Shown in pieces: positions 16,724-30,175 of a DNA stretch of 64,000 nt. Each line of letters starts with the position of its first letter. The stretch's first letter is position 1. The stretch is from positions 108,057-172,056 of the forward strand of contig NZ_JAGEVL010000006.1 of NCBI RefSeq assembly GCF_017583065.1, given 5' to 3'. This stretch comes from Staphylococcus shinii (GTDB taxonomy: Bacteria > Bacillota > Bacilli > Staphylococcales > Staphylococcaceae). Position numbers and translations under genes: made by a program. The notes under the pieces are model-generated. The model was not told where the DNA came from, made no database searches, and saw only the letters and a list, made by a program, of their open reading frames with translations.

Positions 16724-18058
16724 GTGAAAAAGTATTTCAAGTTTGATAAACACGAAACAAACTATAAGAGAGAGATACTTGGTGGGCTTACAACTTTCTT
16801 GTCTATGGCATATATATTAGCTGTTAACCCTCAAGTACTTAGTTTAGCAGGCGTTGATGGCGTGTCTGAAAATATGAAGATGGACCAAGGCGCAATCTTT
16901 GTTGCTACAGCTCTTGCGGCATTTGTAGGTTCATTATTTATGGGCTTAATAGCAAGGTATCCTATCGGGCTAGCACCAGGCATGGGTTTAAATGCATTCT
17001 TTGCATTTACAGTTGTATTAACCATGGGCATACCATGGCAAATTGGTTTAACAGGGGTTCTGTTTTCCGGAATAGTCTTTGCATTTTTAACAATGACTGG
17101 GCTCCGAGAAACAATTATAAATGCTATACCCTATCAGATGAAAATGGCTGTATCAGCAGGAATTGGACTTTTCATAACCTTTGTAGGTTTACAAAGTTCT
17201 GGGATAATTGTGAGTAACGATTCTACATTAGTAACATTAGGAAATATTACTGATGGACCAGTGTTGCTAACAATATTTGGTATTATAGCTACTGTTGTAT
17301 TGTATGCTTTAAGAGTACCTGGAGCTATCTTTGTTGGTATGGCACTTACTTCTATTGTAGGTATGATTACAGGGCTTATACATACACCAAGTGCTATTGT
17401 AGGGCAAGTACCAAGTATAGAGCCGACTTTTGGAGCAGCATTTGAAGCGTTCAAAGATCCAAGTCAATTACTTACAGTCCAGTTCTTAATTGTAATATTA
17501 ACGTTCCTGTTTATTGATTTCTTTGATACTGCAGGCACACTTGTTGCTGTGGCTACACAAGCAGGTATCATGAAGGATAATAAGCTCCCAAGAGCTGGAC
17601 GTGCACTGTTCTCAGATTCATTAGCGACAATTGTTGGTGCAATATTTGGTACAACAACAACAACTTCTTATATTGAATCAAGTTCAGGTGTTGCAGTTGG
17701 AGCTAGAACAGGTTTTGCAAGTGTCATAACCGGGTTCTGTTTCTTGCTAGCGATATTTTTCAGCCCATTAATGGAAGTAGTAACAAGTGCTGTTACCACA
17801 CCAGCATTAGTTGTAGTTGGCGTGTTGATGGCAGCAAACTTTGCAGAAATAGATTGGAAGAAATTTGAAGTAGCAGTACCTGCCTTTGTAACAATTATAA
17901 TGATGCCTTTATCATATTCAATTGCTACTGGTATTGCATGTGGATTTATTTTCTACCCGATTACGATGCTTATTTCGAAACGTCATAAAGAAGTACACCC
18001 AATTATGTATGCATTAATGATATTGTTTATCCTTTATTTCGTATTTGTTCACGGATAA
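16724..18058 (+). CDS. pbuG: NCS2-family purine permease (hypoxanthine/guanine), PbuG-like
   Basis: A 444-residue uracil/xanthine-type permease of the AzgA branch with about 12-14 membrane segments. Diagnostic stretches are LGGLTTFLSMAYILAVNPQVL at the N-terminus, GLAPGMGLNAFFAF, and FFDTAGTLVAVATQAG with its conserved Asp-Thr. It imports hypoxanthine and guanine for purine salvage. The start is GTG 16724 with AAAGGAG before it; an in-frame ATG-less extension upstream from 16679 has no ribosome site. A PurBox pair upstream suggests repression by PurR when purines are plentiful. Confidence 0.9.
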   Translation: MKKYFKFDKHETNYKREILGGLTTFLSMAYILAVNPQVLSLAGVDGVSENMKMDQGAIFVATALAAFVGSLFMGLIARYPIGLAPGMGLNAFFAFTVVLTMGIPWQIGLTGVLFSGIVFAFLTMTGLRETIINAIPYQMKMAVSAGIGLFITFVGLQSSGIIVSNDSTLVTLGNITDGPVLLTIFGIIATVVLYALRVPGAIFVGMALTSIVGMITGLIHTPSAIVGQVPSIEPTFGAAFEAFKDPSQLLTVQFLIVILTFLFIDFFDTAGTLVAVATQAGIMKDNKLPRAGRALFSDSLATIVGAIFGTTTTTSYIESSSGVAVGARTGFASVITGFCFLLAIFFSPLMEVVTSAVTTPALVVVGVLMAANFAEIDWKKFEVAVPAFVTIIMMPLSYSIATGIACGFIFYPITMLISKRHKEVHPIMYALMILFILYFVFVHG

Positions 18059-18069
18059 TATAAATATAG

Positions 18070-18118
18070 AAAAGCGCACATTATCTTTGTCGTCTGACAT
18101 AGAGCAATGTGCGCTTTT
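18070..18118 (+). terminator. Terminator of pbuG
   Basis: AAAAGCGCACATT and AATGTGCGCTTTT form a perfect 13-pair stem around a 23-base loop, 12 bases after the stop codon. Confidence 0.85.
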
Positions 18119-18247
18119 AAATTATCTATAACAAAAGCAAAGCTAATATTAGAACTAAATTTTTTAGTGGTAAATAATAGAAAGAACACGTTTCTTCATT
18201 ATAATGGTAGAAAAATTATCTATATTAATAATAAATCACTATTAGAG

Positions 18248-18634
18248 CTATTTATTATTTCGTCTATCTTCTGTATAAATAACTTTAGCGTGCTTATTCG
18301 GAACATAAAGTGGCGTAGATAACAAGATAAAGACAAAAAATAACATTAAGAAGAATAAAATCCAATGTACTATCATTCCTACGACAGGTATAAAGGCAAT
18401 AATGTTTCCTATAATACCTAATAATGGAATAAACATCATAGGTTTGATAGCGTTTTGCTTATCTACGATTAAAATAATCATCATTACAAAATAAAGCAAT
18501 ATGCTTATTAGTAATGGTTGCCAACCCAAACTAAGAATGATACTCCCTCCAAAGAAAGGGATGCCGTAGACTAGCTCACTAATTATTAAAATTATACTCA
18601 ATATTAAAAGGGAAGTGCGAATTGCACTTTTCAT
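18248..18634 (-). CDS. Conserved membrane protein, unknown function
   Basis: A 128-residue protein with four hydrophobic segments (about residues 6-24, 28-54, 61-83 and 86-110) and a charged C-terminal tail rich in Lys and Arg. The start ATG has GGTGG upstream. It is convergent with pbuG and divergent from the S10 operon, a position held by a similar gene in S. aureus in my recollection. No catalytic motif. Confidence 0.65.
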   Translation of the reverse strand: MKSAIRTSLLILSIILIISELVYGIPFFGGSIILSLGWQPLLISILLYFVMMIILIVDKQNAIKPMMFIPLLGIIGNIIAFIPVVGMIVHWILFFLMLFFVFILLSTPLYVPNKHAKVIYTEDRRNNK

Positions 18635-18838
18635 TTTATTTCACCACCTGACACGATTATTATATCTGTCTATTATAAAGGAAATAATTAAAATAGAATA
18701 ACAATAAGGAAACCTAGAACCAAAAAATTTAAATAATACAGTAGAAATATTAGAAAATAGGTTGAAGTGAAATGCGTAATCAAGTACAATAACAAAGTAT
18801 GTGTTAGACAAAAGTTTTAAAAACTTTTATAGAAAAGC

Positions 18839-18867
18839 TTGATAAATCACTGTTTATCATGTATCAT
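18839..18867 (+). promoter_or_regulatory. Promoter of the S10 ribosomal operon
   Basis: TTGATA (18839-18844), 17 bases, TATCAT (18862-18867). It would give a leader of about 130 bases before rpsJ. Confidence 0.6.
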
Positions 18868-18879
18868 ATCTAATGTTGG

Positions 18880-18982
18880 ACTTTAAGAACACGCGATGAA
18901 GCGAAAGGTTACTGACACACCCGGCCGCTTTGCCATGGCGCTGTGTGAGATAGTTTTCGTGGAGAAGTCTATCACTTAAATG
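18880..18982 (+). promoter_or_regulatory. Structured 5' leader of the S10 operon
   Basis: Much more GC-rich than the surroundings. CACAC (18916-18920) and GTGTG (18943-18947) bracket a GC-rich loop (CCGGCCGC...GGCGC). It probably takes part in autogenous control of the operon by a ribosomal protein, but which one is not shown by the sequence. Confidence 0.45.
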
Positions 18983-18993
18983 TAGACGAATAA

Positions 18994-19314
<321 letters not shown>

Positions 19315-19341
19315 TAGAAAAAATTAGGAGGTGGACTTTCG

Positions 19342-20001
19342 ATGACCAAAGGAATCTTAGGAAGAAAAATCGGGATGACACAAGTTTTCGGAGAAAACGG
19401 TGATCTAATCCCTGTAACAGTAGTAGAAGCAAGTCAAAACGTTGTACTACAAAAGAAATCTGAAGAGATTGATGGATACAACGCTATCCAAGTAGGCTAC
19501 GAAGACAAACAAGCTTACAAAAAAGATAGTAAAAGTAATAAATATGCAAATAAACCAGCTGAAGGCCATGCTAAAAAAGCAGGCACAGCACCTAAGCGCT
19601 TCATTCGTGAATTCAGAAACGTTAACGTTGATGAATACGAAGTAGGTCAAGAAGTCTCAGTTGATACATTTGAAGCTGGAGACGTAATTGATGTAACAGG
19701 CGTATCTAAAGGTAAAGGTTTCCAAGGTGCCATTAAACGTCATAATCAAGCACGTGGTCCAATGTCACATGGTTCTCATTTCCACAGAGCCCCAGGTTCT
19801 GTAGGTATGGCATCAGATGCTTCAAGAGTCTTTAAAGGACAAAAAATGCCTGGACGTATGGGTGGTAACACTGTAACAGTTCAAAACTTAGAAGTAGTTC
19901 AAATTGACGCTGAAAACAATGTTATTTTAGTAAAAGGTAATGTACCTGGTCCTAAAAAAGGTTTTGTAGAAATTACAACATCAATCAAAGGTAATAAATA
20001 A
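19342..20001 (+). CDS. rplC: 50S ribosomal protein L3
   Basis: A 219-residue L3, one of the first proteins to bind 23S rRNA, with a central extension reaching toward the peptidyl transferase centre. The conserved [18 protein letters not shown] loop (about residues 135-153) is that extension, the region altered in some pleuromutilin- and linezolid-resistant strains. No unusual substitution is obvious to me. Second gene of the operon. Confidence 0.98.
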   Translation: MTKGILGRKIGMTQVFGENGDLIPVTVVEASQNVVLQKKSEEIDGYNAIQVGYEDKQAYKKDSKSNKYANKPAEGHAKKAGTAPKRFIREFRNVNVDEYEVGQEVSVDTFEAGDVIDVTGVSKGKGFQGAIKRHNQARGPMSHGSHFHRAPGSVGMASDASRVFKGQKMPGRMGGNTVTVQNLEVVQIDAENNVILVKGNVPGPKKGFVEITTSIKGNK

Positions 20002-20027
20002 TATAATACGAAAGGAGGAATTGCATA

Positions 20028-20651
20028 ATGGCTAATTATGATGTATTAAAAGTAGATGGATCTAAATCAGGTTCAGTTGAACTAAGCGATGCAGTATTTG
20101 CAATCGAACCAAACAACAACGTTCTTTTTGAAGCGATTAACTTACAACGTGCTTCATTACGCCAAGGTACACATGCTGTTAAGAACCGTTCAGCAGTACG
20201 TGGTGGTGGACGTAAACCATGGAGACAAAAAGGTACAGGGCGTGCGCGTCAAGGTACAATCCGTGCTCCACAATGGCGCGGTGGTGGTGTCGTATTCGGA
20301 CCAACACCAAGAAGCTATTCATATAAAATGCCTAAGAAAATGCGTCGTTTAGCATTACGCTCAGCATTATCTTTCAAAGTACAAGAAAAAGGTTTAACTG
20401 TAGTAGACGCATTAAACTTAGATGCTCCAAAAACAAAAGAGTTCAAAACTGTACTTTCTAATTTAGAACAACCTAAAAAAGTATTAGTAGTTACAGAATC
20501 AGAAGATGTAAACGTTGCTTTATCAGCACGTAACATTCCTGGTGTACAAGTTACTACAGCTCAAGGTTTAAACGTTCTAGATATCACAAGCGCTGACAGT
20601 GTAGTAATTACAGAAGCAGCTGCTAAAAAAGTTGAGGAGGTGCTCGGATAA
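20028..20651 (+). CDS. rplD: 50S ribosomal protein L4
   Basis: A 207-residue L4. The long loop that lines the exit tunnel is visible ([18 protein letters not shown], about residues 62-79), where macrolide-resistance mutations fall in other bacteria; the [12 protein letters not shown] core is intact. In E. coli L4 is the autoregulator of the S10 operon; in Firmicutes this is not established. The stop overlaps the start of rplW (TAATG), implying coupled translation. Confidence 0.98.
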   Translation: MANYDVLKVDGSKSGSVELSDAVFAIEPNNNVLFEAINLQRASLRQGTHAVKNRSAVRGGGRKPWRQKGTGRARQGTIRAPQWRGGGVVFGPTPRSYSYKMPKKMRRLALRSALSFKVQEKGLTVVDALNLDAPKTKEFKTVLSNLEQPKKVLVVTESEDVNVALSARNIPGVQVTTAQGLNVLDITSADSVVITEAAAKKVEEVLG

Positions 20652-20926
20652 TGGAAGCAAGAGACGTTCTTAAGCGCCCCGTAATCACTGAAAAGTCTTC
20701 TGCTGCAATGGCTGAAGATAAATACACATTCGACGTTGATACTCGTGCTAATAAAACACAAGTTAAAATCGCTGTTGAAGAAATCTTTGATGTTAAAGTT
20801 GATAATGTAAACATCATTAACTATAAGCCAAAGAAAAAACGTATGGGCCGTTACCAAGGCTATACAAATAAGAGACGCGTAGCAATCGTTAAATTAAAAG
20901 AAGGATCAATCGATCTATTCAACTAA
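20651..20926 (+). CDS. rplW: 50S ribosomal protein L23
   Basis: A 91-residue L23, which sits at the tunnel exit and docks trigger factor and the signal recognition particle. The N-terminal [13 protein letters not shown] motif and the internal [18 protein letters not shown] rRNA-binding loop are typical. Its ATG overlaps the rplD stop by one base. Confidence 0.98.
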   Translation: MEARDVLKRPVITEKSSAAMAEDKYTFDVDTRANKTQVKIAVEEIFDVKVDNVNIINYKPKKKRMGRYQGYTNKRRVAIVKLKEGSIDLFN

Positions 20927-20956
20927 AAAAGATTACCAATAAGGAGGTAAACGACA

Positions 20957-21793
20957 ATGGCTCTAAAAAAATATAAGCCAATTACTAATGGTCGTCGTAA
21001 TATGACTAGTTTAGATTTCGCTGAAATTACGAAAACTACACCTGAAAAGTCATTATTACAACCGCTACCGAAAAAAGCGGGACGAAATAACCAAGGTAAA
21101 TTGACAGTTCGCCATCATGGTGGAGGACACAAACGTCAATACCGTGTTATTGATTTCAAACGTAATAAAGATGGTATCAACGCTAAAGTTGATTCAATCC
21201 AATATGATCCAAACCGTTCAGCTAATATTGCATTATTAGTTTATGCTGATGGTGAAAAACGCTATATCATCGCTCCAAAAAACCTTAAAGTAGGTCAAGT
21301 ACTTGAAAGCGGTGAAGAAGCAGATATTAAATTAGGTAACGCATTACCATTACAATTCATTCCAGTAGGTACTGTAATCCATAACATCGAGTTAAAACCT
21401 GGTAAAGGTGGACAAATTGCTCGTTCAGCTGGTACTAGTGCACAAGTGCTTGGTAAAGAAGGTAAATATGTTTTAATCAGATTAAGATCTGGTGAAGTAC
21501 GTATGATTCTTTCAACTTGCCGTGCTACTATTGGTCAAGTTGGTAATATCCAACATGAACTTGTAAATGTTGGTAAAGCAGGACGTTCTAGATGGAAAGG
21601 CGTTCGCCCAACAGTTCGTGGTTCTGTAATGAACCCTAACGATCACCCACACGGTGGTGGTGAAGGACGCGCACCTATCGGTATGCCTTCTCCAATGTCA
21701 CCATGGGGCAAACCTACGCTTGGTAAGAAAACTCGTCGCGGTAAAAAATCATCTGATAAACTTATCGTTCGTGGACGTAAGAAGAAAAAATAA
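20957..21793 (+). CDS. rplB: 50S ribosomal protein L2
   Basis: A 278-residue L2, a primary 23S-binding protein needed for subunit joining and peptidyl transferase. The conserved C-terminal segment [17 protein letters not shown], with the histidine implicated in peptidyl transferase function, is present, followed by the basic [21 protein letters not shown] tail region. A GC-rich inverted repeat (GTGTGTGGCTT...GCACGCACAC, about 21809-21836) lies before rpsS. Confidence 0.98.
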   Translation: MALKKYKPITNGRRNMTSLDFAEITKTTPEKSLLQPLPKKAGRNNQGKLTVRHHGGGHKRQYRVIDFKRNKDGINAKVDSIQYDPNRSANIALLVYADGEKRYIIAPKNLKVGQVLESGEEADIKLGNALPLQFIPVGTVIHNIELKPGKGGQIARSAGTSAQVLGKEGKYVLIRLRSGEVRMILSTCRATIGQVGNIQHELVNVGKAGRSRWKGVRPTVRGSVMNPNDHPHGGGEGRAPIGMPSPMSPWGKPTLGKKTRRGKKSSDKLIVRGRKKKK

Positions 21794-21857
21794 AAATAAC
21801 TTATTTGCGTGTGTGGCTTGAAAGCCGCACGCACACAATAAGAAGGGAGGCGCCACT

Positions 21858-22136
21858 ATGGCTCGTAGTATTAAAAAAGGACCTTTCGCTGACGATCATC
21901 TAAAGAAAAAAGTTGAAGCTCAAAGCGGAAGCGAGAAAAAACAAGTAATCAAAACTTGGTCACGTCGTTCAACTATATTCCCTGAATTTATCGGACATAC
22001 ATTCGCTGTATATGACGGACGTAAACACGTACCTGTATTCGTAACTGAAGATATGGTTGGTCATAAATTAGGAGAATTTGCACCAACTCGTACATTCAAA
22101 GGACACGTTGCAGACGACAAAAAAACTAGAAGATAA
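21858..22136 (+). CDS. rpsS: 30S ribosomal protein S19
   Basis: A 92-residue S19 of the 30S head, close to the A-site finger contact of the 50S subunit. Full-length family pattern ([19 protein letters not shown], then [25 protein letters not shown]). Preceded by AAGGGAGGCG. Confidence 0.98.
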   Translation: MARSIKKGPFADDHLKKKVEAQSGSEKKQVIKTWSRRSTIFPEFIGHTFAVYDGRKHVPVFVTEDMVGHKLGEFAPTRTFKGHVADDKKTRR

Positions 22137-22164
22137 TTTCTAACAGGTAGAGGAGGAAATTCCA

Positions 22165-22518
22165 ATGGAAGCAAAAGCGGTTGCTAAAACAATAAGAATC
22201 GCACCTCGTAAAGTTAGATTAGTATTAGATCTAATAAGAGGCAAAAATGCTGGAGAAGCTATTGCGATTTTAAAATTAAAGAACAAAGCTTCATCACCAG
22301 TAGTTGAAAAATTATTAATGTCCGCTTTAGCAAATGCTGAACATAACTACGACATGAACACTGATGAACTAGTAGTTAAAGAAGCTTATGCTAATGAAGG
22401 ACCAACATTAAAACGTTTCCGTCCACGTGCACAAGGACGTGCAAGTGCGATCAACAAACGTACAAGCCACATTACAATCGTCGTAAGTGACGGTAAAGAA
22501 GAAGCTAAAGAAGCTTAA
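22165..22518 (+). CDS. rplV: 50S ribosomal protein L22
   Basis: A 117-residue L22. Its beta hairpin (about residues 80-100, [22 protein letters not shown]) lines the narrow part of the exit tunnel beside L4 and is the site of macrolide-resistance changes elsewhere; no insertion or deletion is apparent. In operon order between rpsS and rpsC. Confidence 0.98.
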   Translation: MEAKAVAKTIRIAPRKVRLVLDLIRGKNAGEAIAILKLKNKASSPVVEKLLMSALANAEHNYDMNTDELVVKEAYANEGPTLKRFRPRAQGRASAINKRTSHITIVVSDGKEEAKEA

Positions 22519-22542
22519 TACATTTTTTAAGGAGGGAACACT

Positions 22543-23196
22543 TTGGGTCAAAAAATTAATCCAATCGGACTTCGTGTTGGTGTAATCCGTGATTGGGAAG
22601 CTAAATGGTATGCAGAAAAAGACTTCGCTTCATTATTACACGAAGATTTAAAAATCCGTAAGTATATTGATAACGCATTAACAGAAGCATCAGTTTCTCA
22701 CGTTGAAATCGAACGTGCTGCGAATCGTATCAACATCGCTATTCATACTGGTAAACCTGGTATGGTAATCGGTAAAGGCGGTTCAGAAATTGAAAAATTA
22801 CGTAATAAATTAAATTCATTAACAAACAAAAAAGTACACATCAATGTTATCGAAATCAAAAAAGTTGATTTAGATGCTAAACTTGTTGCAGAAAACATTG
22901 CACGTCAATTAGAAAACCGTGCTTCATTCCGTCGTGTACAAAAACAAGCAATCACAAGAGCAATGAAACTTGGTGCTAAAGGTATTAAGACACAAGTTTC
23001 AGGTCGTCTAGCTGGAGCTGACATCGCTCGTGCTGAACAATATTCAGAAGGAACTGTTCCACTTCATACTCTACGTGCTGACATTGGTTATGCACATGCA
23101 GAAGCAGACACAACTTACGGTAAGTTAGGTGTCAAAGTATGGATCTATCGTGGAGAAGTTCTTCCTACTAAGAACACTAGTGAAGGAGGAAAATAA
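22543..23196 (+). CDS. rpsC: 30S ribosomal protein S3
   Basis: A 217-residue S3 with an N-terminal KH domain ([21 protein letters not shown], about residues 67-87) and the C-terminal S3 domain. It forms part of the mRNA entry tunnel and its helicase activity. Starts with TTG behind AAGGAGGG. The stop is followed directly by the rplP start region. Confidence 0.98.
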   Translation: MGQKINPIGLRVGVIRDWEAKWYAEKDFASLLHEDLKIRKYIDNALTEASVSHVEIERAANRINIAIHTGKPGMVIGKGGSEIEKLRNKLNSLTNKKVHINVIEIKKVDLDAKLVAENIARQLENRASFRRVQKQAITRAMKLGAKGIKTQVSGRLAGADIARAEQYSEGTVPLHTLRADIGYAHAEADTTYGKLGVKVWIYRGEVLPTKNTSEGGK

Positions 23197-23198
23197 TA

Positions 23199-23633
23199 AT
23201 GTTACTACCAAAACGTGTAAAATATCGTCGTCAACATCGTCCTAAAACAACTGGTCGTTCAAAAGGCGGTAATTATGTAACATTTGGTGAGTATGGTTTA
23301 CAAGCAACTACAACTTCTTGGATCACATCTCGTCAAATCGAATCAGCTCGTATTGCAATGACACGTTATATGAAACGTGGCGGGAAAGTTTGGATTAAAA
23401 TCTTCCCACATACACCTTACACTAAAAAACCTTTAGAAGTACGTATGGGTGCTGGTAAAGGTGCAGTAGAAGGTTGGATTGCAGTAGCAAAACCAGGTAG
23501 AATTTTATTTGAAATCGCAGGCGTTAACGAAGAAGTTGCGCGTGAAGCATTACGTTTAGCAAGTCACAAACTTCCAGTTAAAACTAAGTTTGTAAAACGT
23601 GAAGAATTGGGTGGTGAAACAAATGAAAGCTAA
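23199..23633 (+). CDS. rplP: 50S ribosomal protein L16
   Basis: A 144-residue L16, which contacts the A-site tRNA and helps shape the peptidyl transferase region. The conserved [14 protein letters not shown] start and [16 protein letters not shown] core, including the arginine hydroxylated in some bacteria, are present. Its end overlaps rpmC by 11 bases. Confidence 0.98.
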   Translation: MLLPKRVKYRRQHRPKTTGRSKGGNYVTFGEYGLQATTTSWITSRQIESARIAMTRYMKRGGKVWIKIFPHTPYTKKPLEVRMGAGKGAVEGWIAVAKPGRILFEIAGVNEEVAREALRLASHKLPVKTKFVKREELGGETNES

Positions 23634-23832
23634 GGAAATTAGAGACTTAACCACTTCAGAAATCGAAGAGCAAATCAAATCTTCAAAAGAAGAGCTTTTT
23701 AACCTACGCTTTCAGTTAGCTACAGGTCAATTAGAGGAAACTGCACGTATTCGCACAGTAAGAAAAACGATTGCACGTCTAAAAACTGTTGCTCGTGAAA
23801 GAGAAATTGAACAAGGTAAAGCGAATCAATAA
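23623..23832 (+). CDS. rpmC: 50S ribosomal protein L29
   Basis: A 69-residue helical L29 ([18 protein letters not shown]) at the tunnel exit. The correct ATG is at 23623, inside the end of rplP; longer in-frame readings from 23599 would only extend into rplP. The overlap suggests translational coupling. Confidence 0.97.
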   Translation: MKAKEIRDLTTSEIEEQIKSSKEELFNLRFQLATGQLEETARIRTVRKTIARLKTVAREREIEQGKANQ

Positions 23833-23858
23833 TTCAATTGAAAGAGGAGGTTACTAAA

Positions 23859-24122
23859 GTGAGCGAAAGAAATGATCGTAAAGTTTATGTAGGTAGAGTC
23901 GTTTCCGATAAAATGGATAAAACGATAACTGTACTTGTTGAAACATACAAAACACACAAGTTATATGGTAAACGAGTAAAATACTCTAAAAAATACAAAA
24001 CTCATGATGAAAACAACTCAGCTAAATTAGGGGACACAGTTAAGATACAAGAGACTCGTCCTTTATCAGCAACTAAACGTTTCCGTTTGGTAGAAATTGT
24101 TGAAGAATCAGTAATTATTTAA
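23859..24122 (+). CDS. rpsQ: 30S ribosomal protein S17
   Basis: An 87-residue S17, a primary 16S-binding protein ([19 protein letters not shown]). The GTG at 23859 has AAAGAGGAGG upstream; an in-frame codon at 23838 would begin before that ribosome site and is not used. Confidence 0.97.
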
Positions 24123-24150
24123 TTAAATAGTGAAGATAAAGGAGGTTTAA

Positions 24151-24522
<372 letters not shown>

Positions 24523-24564
24523 TAAAAACATTTATAAATATATAAATTTAAGGAGGTGCCACAC

Positions 24565-24882
24565 ATGCATATCAAAAAAGGTGACAACGTTAAAGTTATC
24601 GCAGGTAAAGACAAAGGTAAAGAAGGCAAAGTTGTTTCAACTGAACCTAAAAAAGACCGTGTCGTTGTGGAAGGTGTCAATATTATCAAAAAGCACCAAA
24701 AACCAACTCAATTTAATCCTGAAGGTGGAATCTTAGAAACAGAGGCAGCAATCCATGTTTCTAACGTACAATTATTAGACCCTAAAACGAATGAACCAAC
24801 TCGCGTAGGTTATAAATTCGAAGATGGTAAAAAAGTTCGTGTAGCTAAAAAATCTGGCGAAGAAATTAAATCTAATAATTAA
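24565..24882 (+). CDS. rplX: 50S ribosomal protein L24
   Basis: A 105-residue L24, an assembly-initiating 23S-binding protein with the KOW motif (about residues 3-30, [20 protein letters not shown]). Start at ATG 24565 behind AAGGAGG; the in-frame GTG at 24556 overlaps the ribosome site itself. Confidence 0.97.
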   Translation: MHIKKGDNVKVIAGKDKGKEGKVVSTEPKKDRVVVEGVNIIKKHQKPTQFNPEGGILETEAAIHVSNVQLLDPKTNEPTRVGYKFEDGKKVRVAKKSGEEIKSNN

Positions 24883-24907
24883 TAACTAATTGAAAGGAGG
24901 ATCCACT

Positions 24908-25447
24908 GTGAACCGTTTAAAAGAAAAATATAACTCTGAAGTTACTCAAAACTTAGTGAAACAATTTGACTATAGTTCAGTAATGGAAGTTCCAAAAATA
25001 GAAAAAATCGTAGTAAATATGGGTGTCGGTGACGCTGTTCAAAATACAAAAGTATTAGATGACGCTGTAGAAGAATTACAGTCAATCACTGGTCAAAAAC
25101 CATTAATTACAAAAGCTAAAAAATCAGTAGCAACTTTCCGTTTACGTGAAGGTATGCCTATCGGAGCTAAAGTAACACTTCGTGGAGAAAGAATGTATGA
25201 CTTTTTAGATAAATTAATCGCTGTATCACTTCCACGTGTACGTGACTTCCGTGGTGTATCAAAAACTGCATTCGACGGTAGAGGTAACTACACTCTAGGT
25301 GTTAAAGAACAATTAATTTTCCCTGAAATCGACTATGATCGCGTAAGTAAAATACGAGGAATGGATATCGTTATCGTAACTACTGCTAACACTGACGAGG
25401 AAGCTCGTGAATTGTTAACACAATTCGGTATGCCATTTCAAAAATAA
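24908..25447 (+). CDS. rplE: 50S ribosomal protein L5
   Basis: A 179-residue L5, which binds 5S rRNA and contacts the P-site tRNA. The signature near [14 protein letters not shown] and the C-terminal [22 protein letters not shown] are present. GTG start at 24908 with GAAAGGAGG upstream. Confidence 0.97.
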   Translation: MNRLKEKYNSEVTQNLVKQFDYSSVMEVPKIEKIVVNMGVGDAVQNTKVLDDAVEELQSITGQKPLITKAKKSVATFRLREGMPIGAKVTLRGERMYDFLDKLIAVSLPRVRDFRGVSKTAFDGRGNYTLGVKEQLIFPEIDYDRVSKIRGMDIVIVTTANTDEEARELLTQFGMPFQK

Positions 25448-25468
25448 TCTCTAAAGGAGGCTAATTAA

Positions 25469-25654
25469 GTGGCTAAAACTTCAATGGTTGCTAAGCAACA
25501 AAAAAAACAAAAGTTCCAAGTACGTGAATATACTCGTTGTGAACGCTGTGGTCGTCCACATTCTGTATATCGTAAATTCAAATTATGCCGTATTTGTTTC
25601 CGTGAATTAGCTTATAAAGGCCAAATCCCTGGCGTTCGTAAAGCTAGCTGGTAA
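25469..25654 (+). CDS. rpsN: 30S ribosomal protein S14, zinc-binding type Z
   Basis: A 61-residue S14 with the four-cysteine zinc site Cys24-x2-Cys27 and Cys40-x2-Cys43. This is the short zinc-containing paralogue; many Firmicutes carry a longer zinc-free form elsewhere for zinc starvation. GTG start behind AAAGGAGG. Confidence 0.97.
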   Translation: MAKTSMVAKQQKKQKFQVREYTRCERCGRPHSVYRKFKLCRICFRELAYKGQIPGVRKASW

Positions 25655-25685
25655 TAGAAAATAGTCTGAAAGGAGGCAACAATCA

Positions 25686-26084
25686 ATGACAATCAACGAT
25701 CCAATTGCAGATATGCTAACTCGTGTAAGAAACGCAAACATGGTGCGTCACGATAAATTAGAATTACCTGCTTCTAACATTAAAAAAGAAATTGCTGAAA
25801 TATTAAAAAGTGAAGGTTTCATTAAAAACGTAGAATACGTTGAAGACGATAAACAAGGGGTAATTCGTTTATTCCTAAAATATGGTCAAAATAATGAGCG
25901 TGTTATCACTGGATTAAAACGTATCTCAAAACCAGGTTTACGTGTATATGCTAAAGCTAACGAAGTACCTAAAGTGCTTAATGGTTTAGGTATTGCATTA
26001 GTTTCTACTTCAGAAGGTGTTATCACTGATAAAGAAGCTAGAAAACGTAATATCGGTGGAGAAATCTTAGGTTACATTTGGTAA
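25686..26084 (+). CDS. rpsH: 30S ribosomal protein S8
   Basis: A 132-residue S8, a primary 16S binder and in E. coli the autoregulator of the spc operon. The conserved C-terminal [20 protein letters not shown] signature is intact. Start ATG behind GAAAGGAGG. Confidence 0.98.
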   Translation: MTINDPIADMLTRVRNANMVRHDKLELPASNIKKEIAEILKSEGFIKNVEYVEDDKQGVIRLFLKYGQNNERVITGLKRISKPGLRVYAKANEVPKVLNGLGIALVSTSEGVITDKEARKRNIGGEILGYIW

Positions 26085-26111
26085 TAATAAATAATAAGGA
26101 GGTGCGATAAC

Positions 26112-26648
26112 ATGAGTCGTGTTGGTAAAAAAATTATTGACATCCCTAGCGACGTAACAGTAAGTGTTGAAGGTAACACAGTTACTGTTAAAGGTCCTAA
26201 AGGTGAATTATCAAGAACAATGAATGAAAGAATGACATATAAACAAGACGAAAGCACTTTAGAAGTTGTAAGACCAACTGATTCTAAAGAAGATAGAACA
26301 GTACATGGTACAACTCGTGCTTTAATTAATAATATGATACAAGGTGTTAAAGAAGGATACCAAAAAACACTTGAACTAGTTGGTGTTGGTTACCGTGCTC
26401 AAATGCAAGGTAATGACTTAATCTTAAACGTTGGTTACTCTCACCCAGTAGAAATTAAAGCTGATGACGGTATTACTTTCGGTGTAGAAAAGAATACAAC
26501 AGTTACAGTTGCTGGTATTTCTAAAGAACAAGTTGGAGCTATCGCTTCAAACATTCGTTCAGTAAGACCTCCAGAACCTTATAAAGGTAAAGGAATTCGT
26601 TACCAAGGTGAATACGTTCGCCGTAAAGAAGGTAAAACTGGTAAATAA
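26112..26648 (+). CDS. rplF: 50S ribosomal protein L6
   Basis: A 178-residue L6 made of two similar domains, near the factor-binding site. The C-terminal signature [20 protein letters not shown] is present. Mutations here confer gentamicin resistance in other species; none is evident. Confidence 0.98.
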   Translation: MSRVGKKIIDIPSDVTVSVEGNTVTVKGPKGELSRTMNERMTYKQDESTLEVVRPTDSKEDRTVHGTTRALINNMIQGVKEGYQKTLELVGVGYRAQMQGNDLILNVGYSHPVEIKADDGITFGVEKNTTVTVAGISKEQVGAIASNIRSVRPPEPYKGKGIRYQGEYVRRKEGKTGK

Positions 26649-26679
26649 TAAATAACTTTCTATAGAAAGGAGAATTAAG

Positions 26680-27042
26680 ATGATCAGCAAAATTGATAAA
26701 AATAAAGTGCGTTTAAAAAGACATTCACGTGTACGTAGTAAATTAGCTGGTACAGCTGAGAAACCTCGTTTGAATATCTATCGTTCAAACAAGCATATCT
26801 ATGCACAAGTTATAGATGATGTTAATGGTAAAACAATCGCTCAAGCATCAACACAAGAAAAAGATTTAGCTAATGAATCTGGTTCAAAAGTTGACTTATC
26901 AGCTAAAGTTGGCGAAACTGTAGCTAAAAGAGCTAGCGAAAAAGGCGTAAAAACAATTGTATTTGACCGTGGAGGATATTTATACCATGGCCGTGTTAAA
27001 GCCTTAGCAGATGCAGCTCGTGAAAATGGTTTAGAATTTTAA
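26680..27042 (+). CDS. rplR: 50S ribosomal protein L18
   Basis: A 120-residue L18 that carries 5S rRNA into the large subunit with L5. Basic N-terminus ([19 protein letters not shown]) and conserved [22 protein letters not shown] are present. Confidence 0.98.
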   Translation: MISKIDKNKVRLKRHSRVRSKLAGTAEKPRLNIYRSNKHIYAQVIDDVNGKTIAQASTQEKDLANESGSKVDLSAKVGETVAKRASEKGVKTIVFDRGGYLYHGRVKALADAARENGLEF

Positions 27043-27062
27043 TTTAAAGGAGGGACATTTAC

Positions 27063-27560
27063 ATGGCTCGTAGAGAAGAAGCGAAAGAATTTGAAGAACG
27101 CGTTGTTACAATTAACCGTGTTGCGAAAGTTGTAAAAGGTGGTCGTCGTTTCCGTTTCACTGCTTTAGTAGTAGTAGGAGATAAAAACGGTCGCGTTGGT
27201 TTCGGTACTGGTAAAGCACAAGAGGTACCAGAAGCAATCAAAAAAGCAGTAGAAGCAGCTAAAAAAGATTTAGTTGTTGTTCCACGTGTTGAAGGTACTA
27301 CACCTCACACAGTTACTGGACGTTTCAGTTCAGGCAGTGTATTTATGAAACCAGCTGCACCTGGTACTGGTGTTATTGCAGGTGGCCCTGTTCGTGCAGT
27401 ATTAGAATTAGCGGGTATCACTGATATCTTAAGTAAATCTTTAGGATCAAATACACCAATTAACATGGTTCGTGCAACAATCAATGGATTAAAAAACCTT
27501 AAAAATGCTGAAGACGTTGCGAAATTACGTGGCAAATCAGTAGAAGAATTATACAATTAA
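27063..27560 (+). CDS. rpsE: 30S ribosomal protein S5
   Basis: A 165-residue S5 with an N-terminal double-stranded RNA-binding domain ([20 protein letters not shown]) and C-terminal S5 domain. It affects decoding accuracy and is a site of spectinomycin resistance (the loop around KVVKGGRR); the loop appears normal. Confidence 0.98.
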   Translation: MARREEAKEFEERVVTINRVAKVVKGGRRFRFTALVVVGDKNGRVGFGTGKAQEVPEAIKKAVEAAKKDLVVVPRVEGTTPHTVTGRFSSGSVFMKPAAPGTGVIAGGPVRAVLELAGITDILSKSLGSNTPINMVRATINGLKNLKNAEDVAKLRGKSVEELYN

Positions 27561-27576
27561 GGAGGGAATATAAGTT

Positions 27577-27756
27577 ATGGCTAAATTACAAATTACCCTC
27601 ACTCGTAGTGTTATAGGTCGTCCAGAAACACAACGTAAAACTGTTGAAGCTTTAGGTTTGAAAAAAACAAACTCTTCAGTAGTCGTTGAAGATAACCCTG
27701 CTATTCGTGGGCAAATCAACAAAGTAAGTCACTTAGTGACAGTAGAAGAAAAATAA
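27577..27756 (+). CDS. rpmD: 50S ribosomal protein L30
   Basis: A short gene of 59 residues between rpsE and rplO, beginning [16 protein letters not shown] and ending SHLVTVEEK. It has the L30 fold pattern ([16 protein letters not shown], then [12 protein letters not shown]). Ribosome site GGAGGG, 17 bases after the rpsE stop. Confidence 0.97.
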   Translation: MAKLQITLTRSVIGRPETQRKTVEALGLKKTNSSVVVEDNPAIRGQINKVSHLVTVEEK

Positions 27757-27774
27757 TTTTAAGGAGGTGCCGAA

Positions 27775-28214
27775 ATGAAATTACATGAGTTAAAACCGGC
27801 AGAAGGTTCTCGTAAAGTTCGTAACCGCGTTGGTCGTGGTGCAGCTACTGGTAACGGTAAAACTAGTGGTCGTGGACAAAAAGGTCAAAAAGCACGTTCA
27901 GGTGGTAGTGTAAGACCAGGCTTCGAAGGTGGTCAATTACCATTATTCCGTCGCTTACCAAAACGAGGTTTTACTAACATTAACCGTAAAGAATATGCTA
28001 TTGTTAACTTAGACCAACTTAATAAATTTGAAGATGGTACTGAAGTAACTCCTGCTTTATTAGTAGAATCTGGTGTAGTTAAGAGTGAAAAAGCTGGTAT
28101 TAAAGTACTAGGTAAAGGTTCACTTGACAAGAAATTAACTGTTAAAGCTAACAAATTCTCTGCATCTGCAGCAGAAGCTATTGATGCAAAAGGCGGAGCA
28201 CACGAGGTGATCTA

Positions 28215-28215
<1 letters not shown>
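27775..28215 (+). CDS. rplO: 50S ribosomal protein L15
   Basis: A 146-residue L15, a late-assembly protein with a glycine- and arginine-rich N-terminal tail ([20 protein letters not shown]) that threads into 23S rRNA. Its stop overlaps the secY ATG (TAATG), coupling ribosome and translocon gene translation. Confidence 0.98.

Positions 28216-30175
<1,960 letters not shown>

Noticed and set aside
18107..18322. Plus-strand open frame after pbuG
   Set aside because: It begins within the pbuG terminator and overlaps the real minus-strand membrane gene; no ribosome site.
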